64,000 nt of DNA from Liolophura sinensis (lineage: Eukaryota > Mollusca > Polyplacophora > Chitonida > Chitonidae). Below, in pieces: positions 36,901 to 44,300 of this stretch; positions within the stretch are counted from its first letter, which is position 1; the number at the start of each line of letters is the position of its first letter. The stretch lies in the NCBI RefSeq assembly GCF_032854445.1, contig NC_088307.1:10478001-10542000 (forward strand), given 5' to 3'. Position numbers and translations under genes: made by a program. The notes under the pieces are model-generated. The model was not told where the DNA came from, made no database searches, and worked only from the letters and a program-made list of their open reading frames with translations.

Positions 36901-39786
36901 CAAGGCTGAATTAAATTTAATCCACAAAAAATAAACTAGGGGATTTAAGTAAGTATCGCGTACGTTATAAACAGAGTCACGCAATTCTCACCAATTCAAT
37001 ATCGCAAAATTAGGTGTGTTTTTTAGGTAGAGCGTGGCAGATAAAATTGGATCAGGGAAAATTCCATAGTTTGCCGTCCTAAGACGCTGACAGCTGCGAT
37101 GTTTACAAGGCTTTCCTGAACATTTTACACTGATAGTCTCACAAAATGAGTCATTAATCTGAAATCTCGACTCCCTATCTCGAAACACAATGACACTGGT
37201 CATTTGTTCAATGAGGTAATGGAAAATACGGTAACACAATCAGATGCATGAAAACACAGGTATCTCGATCTATGGGTATCAGATGGAGCATAAACGTCAA
37301 AGCCTGTATGGCCCGCTTTGCCCAACAGCTGGAGAGGATATTTTATATCTCGAAAGAGCACCTGTCACCTGTGAACAGACTGATATTTTAAATGATCGTC
37401 CCGAAAAAAAAGTAATTAACACAAGTAACTGAATGAAATAAACTAAAAGAATTTGACATCTGTAAAAACACACACACAAAAAAAATTTCAGTTGAACCCT
37501 TTTTCAATGGTCACTCAGGCTATAAGGTCGGTATAATTTAAAAAAAGGTTAGACAGGTGCGTGGATACCTTTTCTCCCAATTAAAACTCTATGTTATGCA
37601 ACATGTAGCTGGGAATATACTGGTATAATCTGGACAACTTGGCCATGTGAAAATGCGATTTCACCGGACAAATCAGCCATGTGAACACCCCAATGCAAAA
37701 ATACTTGTAATGTATAATGTAACCATGCAACATTCCTTGACATTCTTGACAATGTGTTTTCTTTCAATTCCTTCACAAGTTAATACCTTCCTTCTTCCTT
37801 CACACAGAAGACGCACTCATGACCAGCTAGGCATGGTAGTGCAGTTTTCAATCAGGTGTGTGCTTCAATGGTGGTGGGGGTTGAGGAAAGGTGTGTGTGT
37901 GGGGGGGGGGGGGGGGGATGGATGACTATATGCTCTATCAGCAAAGCTCTAGATAGACTGATATCTGACTTACTTCTTAGACATGCTGTATTACAATTAC
38001 CTGTATCTAAGTAGGCCTCCTGACAATAAAAAACCAAAGCTTGAACAAACAAATGCTCCGCAAAGCTACAGATTTAGGTACATCTATAAGCCAGGTCAGG
38101 TTGAAGTCTTGTTTAGATGTGCTTTGTAAAGAACAACCTGCTTTTAAAGGGACAATGACCAGAAAAGCGTAGTTCTATTTTAATCTCTCACAGAGGACAG
38201 GAAATGTGGTTAGGGAGGCTTTCCAACGTGGGTGTCAATGTGAGAAAATCTGTCTGATTTTTCTGCTAAATTGGTTAAAACAAGTAATGTAAATTACCTA
38301 CCAGTACTGTACATTATATACATGTAGGCCTACATTGCACGCACATATTTGTTAATTATTTGCCAGTGGTACATATACATATTGTGGATAATTGAAAGTT
38401 CAATCAGTTTTAATTAGTGGGATTGAGGCTGACTAAACAGTCAGGTCGGCATGATGCTTAAGAAACTTTTAATGCCAATTAGTGTAAAACTTGAATAATG
38501 AGACAATCTTAACGTGCTACTATACAATCATGCATGAGTAAAACCCCAAGCATACATATATAATTATGCATGAGCAAAACCCCAAGCATATGTACATAAT
38601 TATACATGAGTAAAACCCCAAGCACATTACGTATCATTATGCAGGAGTATACCCCCAAGCATACATACAAATTATACAGGAGTAAAACCCCCAGCATACA
38701 TACATACATACATATAATTATGCAGGAGTACAAACCCAAGCATACGTACACAATTATGCAGGAGTAAAACCCCAAGCATACATACATAATTATGCAGGAG
38801 TAAAACCCCAAGCATACATACACATAATCATGCATAAGTAAAACCCCAACCATACCTACACAATCATGCATGAGTAAAACCCCAAGCATACATACACAAT
38901 CATGTATAAAACTCCAAGCATACATACATAATTATGCAGGTGTAAAACCCCAAGCATACATACGTAATTATTTATTTATTTATTTGATTGGTGTTTTATG
39001 CCGTACTCAAGAATATCATACGTAATTATACAGGAGTAAAACCCCAAGCATACATACACAATCATGCATGAGTAAAACCCCAAGCATGCAAACATAATTA
39101 TCCTGGAGTAAAGCCCCAAGCATACATACGTAATTATACAGGAGTAAAATCCCAAGCATACATACACAATCATGCATGAGTAAAACCCCAAGCATGCAAA
39201 TATAATTATCCAGGAGTAAAGCCCCAAGCATACATACGTAATTATGCAGGAGTAAAACCACAAGCATACATACAAATTATATATGAGTAAAACCCCAAGT
39301 ATGTACATACATTTAATCATGCTGCTATACATTTTTAAAAATTGAAGTTAAAGTTACTTAAATCGATCTAAACGGAATACATCCTAGTAACTGACTTATT
39401 AAATACGACATACTGTAACCGTCAAATGTTTACACGTGCTTATGCAACCCCGAAATGACGTAACTTCATAATCCGATTACCTTATTAGTTTAAAACCATG
39501 TGGGGATTAAAATGTGACCTACTTGATACCGTTTATCCGCAGCAGACATCAGATCCATTTTCGTGGCCTGAGTGGAGTAGAAAAATCCAGCTCGAGTTAG
39601 ATTTCGGCGGCCGATCCACTTTCCATAGGGTGATGACCTACAAAATAAATCACTGCAAAGATTTGTAAACAAACATCGCAGCATGGAGACGTCTTGCACA
39701 CGGTTGTCTCTTCGCTTCAACACACGCGGTCTTCTCCAACCGCGCGAAACTAAACAAATGAGACCCATGCTTGCTTTCGGGTACAT
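12764..39786 (-). CDS. FPGS: Folylpolyglutamate synthase, 13 exons
   Basis: ATP-dependent ligase that adds glutamates to folates and so retains them in cytosol and mitochondria. Exons in gene order: 39523-39786, 31299-31418, 29796-29914, 28269-28383, 27174-27416, 25162-25239, 23971-24121, 22906-23004, 21269-21366, 19582-19634, 18107-18182, 13917-13980, 12764-13197. All junctions are GT-AG and in phase; total 637 codons (human about 587). Exon 3 holds the ATP P-loop [11 protein letters not shown] (GTKGKGS at 142-148). Exon 4 has [11 protein letters not shown]; exon 5 has [14 protein letters not shown] and [11 protein letters not shown]; exon 9 has [11 protein letters not shown] (DGAHT 420-424); the C-terminus has [16 protein letters not shown]. 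The N-terminus before Met77 is Arg-rich and without acidic clusters, like a mitochondrial presequence. Met77 ([12 protein letters not shown]) aligns with the usual cytosolic start. An acceptor-like TTATTTTGTAG inside exon 1 leaves its 5' structure slightly open. Introns are packed with minisatellites and SINEs. Confidence 0.95.
13342..13530 (-). mobile_element. SINE family B fragment
   Basis: TAGTGCTGGCTCACTGGAAT and CACCCAGTCACATTATATGG are the reverse complement of the body of family B (compare the GTCAGTATAATGTGACTG region at 3105-3122). The ends are eroded. It lies in the last FPGS intron, between the exons at 13197 and 13917. Confidence 0.6.
14150..14475. repeat. Minisatellite, about 30-bp unit
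   Basis: Imperfect tandem units built from GGTGCATTTTATTTGTACC and CTTTGCCA, about eleven copies, in the FPGS intron between 13980 and 18107. Unit length varies because several copies are partly deleted. The open frames here are repeat artefacts. Confidence 0.85.
14476..15609. other. FPGS intron, no gene
   Basis: AT-rich intronic DNA. A segment near 15200-15290 (CAACCGCCTCTGCAACTAAA) is similar to the reverse complement of 22430-22510 (GGTTGCAGAGGCGGTTGAAC), so both belong to an unnamed interspersed repeat. Nothing else was recognised. Confidence 0.4.
15610..15937 (-). mobile_element. Non-autonomous TIR element, TTTAAAGAGGC family, copy 1
   Basis: The ends are TTAAAGAGACGCACC on the left and GGTATAGCCTCTTTAAA on the right, inverted relative to each other. 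Internal sequence matches the copies at 53352-53689 and 55660-55975, for example the stretch around TTCTGGAAGAACAATAATTT against ATTATTGCCTTCCAGTAAAT in the other orientation. No coding capacity. Confidence 0.6.
17618..17890. repeat. 81-bp tandem repeat, 3.3 copies
   Basis: Units start GGGATCAACTATAGGAC at 17618, 17699, 17780 and 17861, a strict 81-bp period with few differences, so the expansion is recent. 81 is a multiple of three, which produces an 88-codon open frame on the plus strand, antisense to FPGS. I regard that frame as incidental. Upstream (15938-17617) I saw no gene. Confidence 0.9.
18220..19560. repeat. 1.3-kb minisatellite with a 161-bp higher-order unit
   Basis: The basic unit is about 18-19 bp (GACACGCCTGACACGTATGT and variants). 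In the right half the units are organised into a higher-order repeat: ACATGTCCCATGTCTGACAA recurs at 19031, 19192 and 19353, exactly 161 bp apart. The array almost fills the FPGS intron between the exons ending at 18182 and starting at 19582. Long minus-strand open frames of a Cys/His/Val-rich repeat result from the composition and are not annotated as genes. Confidence 0.95.
19853..20090. repeat. 50-51-bp tandem repeat, five copies
   Basis: Units contain GATTGGCTGGTGTTAGAGAC and AGGCAAGTCTAGGAAATGTC, starting at 19853, 19904, 19954, 20005 and 20056. Each carries ATTGG, the reverse complement of a CCAAT box. The array lies in an FPGS intron, so a promoter role is not implied. Confidence 0.9.
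20648..20796 (+). mobile_element. SINE family A, internally deleted; left arm of an inverted pair
   Basis: Head CCTCTGTGGCCGAGGTGGTT, B-box region GGTCGTTGTGAGTTCAAG, then a shortened body and a tail that stops at AAATGAAATATACTCAAG. It abuts a minus-oriented copy at 20797, forming a tail-to-tail inverted pair. Confidence 0.8.
20797..21026 (-). mobile_element. SINE family A; right arm of an inverted pair
   Basis: Begins at GAATATTTCACTTATACGAT, lacks the A-rich tail, and runs through GGAAGCCAGCATTAGCTAGA to an intact head ending GAGCCACGGAGGCCCC. Together with 20648-20796 it can form a hairpin in the FPGS pre-mRNA. Confidence 0.85.
21027..21242. repeat. 30-bp tandem repeat
   Basis: About seven units of ATAAAGATTAGTTTTATTAT or ATAAAGATTAGTTTTGTAAC followed by a short ACTGTATA or AACTGTGTA linker. 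It lies just downstream (in FPGS sense) of the DGAHT exon, whose splice donor is at 21267-21268. Confidence 0.9.
21415..22335. repeat. 66-bp tandem repeat, about 14 copies
   Basis: Unit starts AACTTGGAAAAGAGACCTAC, continues with TGTAAATCATCAACCTTTTC and ends AAGCACATTTTTCAATTT. The period of 66 bp is a multiple of three and free of stops in one plus frame (276 codons) and partly in one minus frame (153 codons). It sits in the FPGS intron between 21366 and 22906, so the plus frame is antisense to FPGS. No start context, splice structure or domain supports a gene. Confidence 0.95.
23149..23797. mobile_element. Non-autonomous DNA transposon with 17-18-bp TIRs
   Basis: The left end CAGGCAGCGAAATTTGGC is the exact reverse complement of the right end GCCAAATTTCGCTGCCTG except for context beyond it (CTGCCGGCGAAACC against GCGAACGAAACC in TIR orientation). 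Total length is about 649 bp. Subterminal CGGTTACG / TAACCGAT motifs recur several times near both ends. Flanks are TATTTATT and TTATTTAC, suggestive of a short T/A-rich target duplication but not a clean one. No transposase. It sits in the FPGS intron between 23004 and 23971. Confidence 0.75.
23805..23890 (-). mobile_element. SINE family A internal fragment
   Basis: TTTATGGTGGGAGGAACCC and CACAACCATCCGCAGGTTGC match the central body in minus orientation. The head is missing. It is immediately next to the TIR element at 23149-23797. Confidence 0.7.
25394..27112. repeat. Composite tandem array: 111-bp, 104-bp and about 170-bp units
   Basis: All units share GTGAATGGTAGCAGAATGCT and GCCTGCTACAAGTGTGCT. 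From 25394 to about 26130 the period is 111 bp (for example 25508 to 25619); from about 26150 to 26660 it is 104 bp (26253, 26357, 26461); from 26680 to 27112 it is about 170 bp (26855, 27025). The 111-bp part is open for 282 codons on the plus strand as a 37-residue repeat, [20 protein letters not shown] plus a Ser/Asn-rich linker. It lies wholly in an FPGS intron, antisense. Coding status is doubtful. Confidence 0.9.
27943..28221 (-). mobile_element. SINE family A, full-length, with target-site duplication
   Basis: The 12-bp direct repeat ACTACCAGTTTA flanks it (27931-27942 and 28222-28233). The long (TTTA)n tail is on the left and the head ends GGGCCACGGAGGCCCC on the right. It shows low divergence from the consensus seen in the window, so it is young. 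It lies between FPGS exons 4 and 5. Confidence 0.95.
28617..28835 (-). mobile_element. SINE family A, head truncated
   Basis: Tail TTTATTTATTGATTTG, GTGTTTTACGCCATACTCAA, body to GGACTTGAACTCACAATGAC and GGTGAGAGGCTCC, where it stops before the A box. A 5' truncation of this kind is normal for elements copied by target-primed reverse transcription. Confidence 0.9.
29208..29640. repeat. 31-bp minisatellite, about 14 copies
   Basis: Unit CACCTGTCCACTTGGACAGG plus CGGGCCTATTT. TGTCCACTTGGACAG inside each unit is a near-perfect palindrome. Because 31 is not a multiple of three and the unit is stop-free, all three plus frames stay open, which explains three overlapping 80-145-codon frames that are not genes. 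It lies between FPGS exons 3 and 4. Confidence 0.95.
29949..30223 (-). mobile_element. SINE family A, full-length, with target-site duplication
   Basis: Flanked by GGAAAATGA at 29940-29948 and 30224-30232. Complete tail, core (CTAGAATATTTCACTTATAC) and head (GAGCCACGGAGGCCCC). It is inserted about 30 bp from FPGS exon 3, on the intron side of its splice acceptor. Confidence 0.92.
30823..31160 (-). mobile_element. SINE family B, full-length copy
   Basis: Reads GAGTGAGTGCCTGGGGTTTA on the left, with CATATGATGACGATGGAATC, the body CTGAACGCCAAGCGAGGAAG, and a tRNA-like end CCCGAAGCGGACGCTATACC (reverse complement of the A-box side). It matches 62434-62807 over its whole length. It lies in FPGS intron 2. 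Confidence 0.88.
31522..31696 (-). mobile_element. SINE family A, 5'-truncated, with 14-bp target-site duplication
   Basis: The direct repeat GGTATCCAGTTGGA occurs at 31508-31521 and 31697-31710. The element keeps tail, core and most of the body and breaks off at GGAAGCCAGCATA, before the tRNA head. This is the clearest record in the window of a truncated insertion. Confidence 0.95.
32410..32550 (-). mobile_element. SINE family A, old fragment
   Basis: TTTATTTATTTGTTTTCACT, TGGTGTTTTACACTGTTGG, ACTCAAGAATGTTTCTTAGG and GCGGCCAGCATCAGCATGGG match tail and core with many substitutions; the head is absent. Confidence 0.7.
32640..33195 (+). repeat. Left arm of a long inverted repeat in FPGS intron 1
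   Basis: Reverse complement of 36300-36835 with moderate divergence. Shared blocks include AGAATCCCCAACAGAGCC, GTCAGGTGTGGGGATA against GTCAGGTGTGTGGATA, and CATCCTTTAAACTTCATGCA. A third partial copy lies at about 37550-37680 (GGTGCGTGGATACCTTTTCT). This looks like an unclassified dispersed repeat present in both orientations. Confidence 0.7.
33302..33540 (+). mobile_element. SINE family A, lacking the first part of the head
   Basis: Starts GAAGCGCAGCGTAATGACCC, then GGTCGCTGTGAGTTCAAGGC (B box), body, core and tail with AAATAAATAAATAAATAA. Imperfect flanking repeats TATCAAACCGAAG and TATCAAATCGAAAG fit a target-site duplication. Confidence 0.88.
33545..34220. repeat. 117-bp tandem repeat, six copies
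   Basis: AAAGTGAAAATG recurs at 33554, 33671, 33788, 33905, 34022 and 34139, exactly 117 bp apart. The unit also contains GGCTCTCCTCTTCCTCATTA and ATGTTTAATTAAAAAGC. Copies are over 90% alike by eye, so the array is recent. FPGS intron 1. Confidence 0.95.
34975..35624. mobile_element. Non-autonomous TIR element, about 650 bp
   Basis: TTTTAAAGTGAACATAAAGT at the left (34975) and ACTTTATGTTCACTTTAAAA at the right (ending 35624) are reverse complements; the next bases (CAGCCA against TGGCAG) extend the TIR to about 26 bp with one mismatch. The interior has no transposase-like frame. TTAA-like sequences at both ends leave the exact target duplication uncertain. FPGS intron 1. Confidence 0.75.
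36300..36835 (-). repeat. Right arm of the long inverted repeat in FPGS intron 1
   Basis: Partner of 32640-33195, separated by about 3.1 kb. Reading the minus strand from 36835 gives AAAGAATCCCCAACAGAGCC, then the same order of blocks as the left arm down to GTACACTGTAGG. The spacer contains the 117-bp array and the 650-bp TIR element. The remaining DNA to about 38500 showed no gene. Confidence 0.7.
38515..39310. repeat. About 36-bp minisatellite, roughly 20 copies, split by a SINE tail
   Basis: Unit AATTATGCAGGAGTAAAACC then CCAAGCATACATAC, with variable copies. It lies 210-1000 bp downstream of FPGS exon 1, inside intron 1. The array is interrupted at 38971-39016 by a short SINE piece. Minus-strand open frames ([16 protein letters not shown] type) are repeat artefacts. 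Confidence 0.95.
38971..39016 (-). mobile_element. 46-bp SINE family A tail with target-site duplication
   Basis: Only TTTATTTATTTATTTGATTG, GTGTTTTATGCCGTACTCAA and GAATAT were copied. It is flanked by CATACGTAATTA at 38959-38970 and 39017-39028. This is an extreme 5' truncation, landed in a minisatellite. Confidence 0.9.
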
Positions 39787-40460
39787 TAATAGAATCTGAC
39801 GTACAGAGCTAACTCAGCCGCAGTGCCGCATTGAAATCAGACTATCAGTATCACGTGGGCATACTGGACTGGGTTTACTTCTCCACTTTATGTTTATAAT
39901 TAAGACAGCTGTTGCTGATGTCCAGTTTTCCTTATGTTAAACATGACTATTTCCATTTTGAGCGTTTTGGTTCATTTAAATAATGTAACAAAATACAAAG
40001 ACTGTCCAGACTATTTTTATTACTAATCACCGATACCACGTTCACAGTAGGCCTAATTTGAACCCTGCCAAACTTTATAGTTTTCGTCATATCCACTGGA
40101 AGAAGATCTCTGTCCTTGTGTGTTTTTTTTTTTTTTGTTTTTTTTTTTTTTTTTTTGTTAAGTCCTGTATAAAACCAGTATAACGGCTTTTTACCTCACG
40201 TGCTCGAATGAAGTAACCCGGCCCACGTGCTACATGCAGGTCTGTTAAAAGAATATACTTCATTCCTGAAAATTCCCTCAGATTATTAGATGCTTTTAAT
40301 TGGTATTCATTACAAACACATTTTAGTCTAATTCAGACATAAAACAAAACCTTCTTAAGAAACTGGAAATGTTTATCGGTACGTACCGTAAACATGTAAG
40401 ATTAATTTTAGATGCTTAATTCTTATTCTTTACAAATGAGTTAAGTCTAATTAGACAAAT

Positions 40461-40515
40461 AAATCGCCATCGTATAAGTGAAATATTCTTGAAAACATCA
40501 ATCAAATAAATATAT
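40461..40515 (+). mobile_element. SINE family A tail fragment
   Basis: CGCCATCGTATAAGTGAAAT, ATTCTTGAAAACATCAATCA and AATAAATATA match the 3' end of family A, with a small deletion in the GAGTACGGCGTAAAA part. Confidence 0.7.
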
Positions 40516-40600
40516 GAAATCAGATCATAAAGTCAAGCACTCCTGAAGATAGAATTCTGTTAATATTAAAAATTGCTTTTTTTGTTTGTTTCTTTTTCTG

Positions 40601-40850
40601 TATCTGAAAATTAATCAGTTAATTTTAACAGAAAGTGTTATCTAAGTGATGCAAGAATGTGTTATTATAACACAATAGTCTGTCTTACTCAACATAATAT
40701 CCTGTTAGTCTAATAGAATCTTTATGTTGGATTAACAGAATATGTGTGTTATATTTAACGGAATAACCTGCTGCAATAGCAGAATGCATTCTAGCATCCC
40801 TCAGACAACAGACGTTGTGTTAAAATTAACAAATTAATTTTTTGAGAGTA
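40601..40850. mobile_element. Short TIR element (MITE), copy 2
   Basis: Second copy of the 2411-2634 element. It shares AACATAATATCCTGTTAGTC, AGAATATGTGTGTTATATTT and CCTGCTGCAA. The ends are more degraded (TATCTGAAAATTAAT on the left, ATTAATTTTTTGAGAGTA on the right), and an extra segment near 40650 (GAATGTGTTATTATAACACA) is itself palindromic. It lies in the FPGS-MAP2K7 intergenic region. Confidence 0.75.
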
Positions 40851-41317
40851 TGTGTATAGTAGACTTATATGTATAGCCAATCTAGGTCAATAATAAAAAA
40901 AACAAAACGTTTTAATAGGTAATAAATAAATTTCATGTGCAGCTATAAGGCATTTCATTCTCTAATTGTTGAGAATTTTTGAAATTCAAATATTAAAACA
41001 CAAGTCGACCAAGACATTTTTCTTGGCTAAAATTGCTTTTAGTAGGAACGCGTGTTGCAAAAATGGATGCCATTGTGGACGACATGTGTATCCTTTGCAT
41101 GTAAAAAGGTAAGAAAGGGAAAAACATACAAAAAGCAGACTTCCACTGCTTTATTTTTATTTATTTATTTTTTTTACCAGTCCACATCAGACACTACCAG
41201 TTGCCTGTTCCTTTTGAACTTACAATGCGCCCCGTGGGTAAATTTAAGGCATTAACATTTCCAAAACAGCGCGGCTAAAAATAAGTAACTAGATGTCACG
41301 TGACGCTATCAGCGAAA

Positions 41318-44300
41318 ATGGCGACATCTCTCCAAAACAAGATAAATGATCTGGAAAGGAGATTGCGAGCAGAAAACATATCCAGGGATAGAGATCGAAC
41401 TCGACACCTGGATCTAAATGTTCCTAGTTCAAGGAGGCCACAATTAAATAGTAAGTATTGCCCAGCAGGATGAGAAAAGGGGGATTTCTGGGTCGTTTTA
41501 TTCGACAGGCGCTTCGACAAAAATGCCTTCAGCTTCCCTGTTCGAAGAAAAGCTAAATGCCAAAGCGTGAGATCGTGTGAATTTTTGAAATTTCATCATC
41601 ACTGTTCTTGTGGATAAATCAATTAATGTATTTGGTCTTTTCAGATTCGTTAGAAATTTAGTGCCCTGTAGTGAGAAATTCATAGTCTGTTTTCGTCCGT
41701 GTCGAAATGTCAAACAATGTCAAGTGGCGAATGTCATTTCATTTCTGTCAGTGTCACTCAGGCATTGTTGACAGTGTTTCGTTACCGGAACCCTATTAAA
41801 AGTACAAAAAGTAGCAAGAATCCGTGGTAAGGAATTTGAAACAAACTTTGAATACATAAATTAGAGTTTTCTCGGTTTCTTTTCAGTCTTCCTAGAAATG
41901 ATAGTTTATTATTTATAGTATTACATTGTTTTCTTTTTTATCTTATCCGATTACAGATATCGGCTATGTTTGTGTCTACAGTTAACAATACTCTCCAACT
42001 TAATTGCTAATACTGAGCTATTGGGACTACTGACTGAAATCTCACAAATAACACCCTTGCAGAACTTAACTTACAGGCATCAACAATTGATACTCGTTAT
42101 AATCCACCATAATAATGCATAGTGAGGAACAGGCAGGGGGTTGTCAGTTGAGAAGTTATTGGTATTTTGTCTCTGCCCACAGCATTTTAATCTCTTTGAA
42201 AGGAAAGGGTTACAGTAACATGCCCCTCCCCCCCATCCCCAGTTACCAAATAATGATTTATTTGATTTATTTGATTGGTGTTTTATGCCGTACTCAAGAA
42301 TATTTCACTTATACAATGGCAGTCAGCATTATGGTGGGTGGAAACTGTGCAAAGCCCGGGGGAAACCCACGACCATCCGCAGGTTGCTGACATGACCTTC
42401 CCACTTACGGCCGGAGAGGAAGCCAGTATGAGCTGGACTTGAACTCACAGGGACCGCATTGGTGAGAGACTCCTGGGTCATTACGCTGTGCTAGCCCGCT
42501 AACCAACTGAGCCACGGAGGCCCCTACCAATTAATGTGTTCATGTGCAACTATAAGGCAATAGTGGCATAAGCAAATTCAGAAAATAAGTCTGGTTGTCT
42601 GGCCAATGGCCAATGGGGCCAGAAGTTTGAAACCAACTCTTTGCTGTTGAGGCTCACGGCCAGTGGGATATTCTGGGCACTGCAGTTTTCTGCAATCCAT
42701 ACCTCGATGCACTAATATTAACGAAAACTTAATTTATTTAACATGTACATAAGAGACAACTCCAGCTCTTCAGTCATGTAATGTGTGGTAATCTAACATG
42801 AGCATCAACAGATAACAGCTGCTTTACTTTAATACACCTACAGGTTTCACCCATGCAAACTCTCGGAGGTAAAAGTATTTTCCAAATAACATGGCAGTTA
42901 ATGGACAAGACAGTACCTGGCTAAAACATATTTCAGTCGACAGCAGGGTACTGAAGATTTTAAAAAAATATCGTACTTTATAATTTAAATGAGATTTCAC
43001 CGAATAACATGTACAACAAAATGACTGTGGCAAAATAAATGGCTGTGAGTCGAGGCAGCCATTTTGAGAATTTTATCCAGTCAAACACGCTGCTATCAGA
43101 TTATGTGGTCTAAGCTGTGACATAGCCCGTACCCATTCACTCCATGAAGTGACATATGATAACACAAAACTACACCATCATACATCATTGAGATCGTTGA
43201 CAACGATTTAGTTACATGTAGCCGAAGGGCCATTTCACAATGTTTTGCTGGGCAGGTCTGTATCATTTATCGACCACCACAGACGTAAAGTTAGTTGATT
43301 TACAACTTACAGGTTTATGGGAACGAGAAGATGGAATCTCTCAGGACAATGCTTAAAATTAATTAAAAATCTTATGATATTATAAATAAAAATATATTAT
43401 GATCTTATGTATAAATTTTTTTCTCTGAATTTATTACAACTGAAGAATTTACGTTTTGACTGGTCATCTTTCTGGCATACAAGGGAAATTTTTTTTTATG
43501 TTTTCTTTTAAAAAATACAGGAAAATTATTGAAATGTCATGTTCAAGCCGAGGTACTTTCTCTGACGCCCTTTCATCTTAGAAACCACCACTACAAAATT
43601 GAAGCATAACATCCAGCGACGGTTGAAAGCCGAGATCAGCCTCAGTGGTACTTAAATTTATTGAGCATGAATCTAGTTGTACAACAATCCCTTATACTGT
43701 AATTTTGTGACCATTTAACTGGGGTCCAAATCACCAGCACAACCCCTCGGGAGTCTATGAATTGAACCAGGAACCCCAGGCCGTGCATCTACAGCTAATC
43801 TATTGAAACAGGGTCCCTGGAGTTCCTTGTAAATGATATAGTAGGCCTGTTGTATCAACAGTTCAAGCAGTGGAAGGAATATTCTTCCAGTATGTCCAAT
43901 TTCCGACAAAACTGCTAGTGTATTTGTCACTTATGCATTCATCACCAAAGTCCACAACTTTTATCTGTCATAGGTTACTGCTTAGACTATTATGTGGAAA
44001 ATACCTTCAACATTAGAGAACTAGAGTGAACGTTATGTCACCTTGCCCTCGATAATAGGGACGTGCTGAAGGTGTGTCAAGTCAGAGTTTCACTGAACTT
44101 TTACTGGGTTGAAAAAGATCCAAAAAAAGATTTTATTTTGGTTTAAGATAGTTTGAATGATAATCTTTCATTGGACATAAACATCAGTCAGGTGCTGTCT
44201 TTCACTTTTAAACTTTACTTCATGGGACAAAACCAAAACCACTATTTGTTGATGTTCACAAGGAATGCTGATCGATTTCTGACATATATTTTGCTAGTTT

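Larger units (their letters stand above)
39787..41317. promoter_or_regulatory. Divergent intergenic region between FPGS and MAP2K7
   Basis: 1,531 bp separate the two start codons, so promoters and 5' UTRs of both genes must lie here unless there are unseen 5' exons. I saw no convincing TATA box or CpG-dense block. A poly(T) run interrupted by G (about 40122-40158), a SINE tail fragment (40461-40515) and a MITE (40601-40850) occupy the middle, which suggests two separate promoters, one at each edge, rather than one compact bidirectional promoter. Confidence 0.5.

Noticed and set aside
38509-39332. Minus-strand frames with hydrophobic [12 protein letters not shown] repeats resembling membrane segments
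   Set aside because: Translation of the 36-bp minisatellite in FPGS intron 1; the reading frame is broken by the SINE tail and the composition explains the hydrophobicity.
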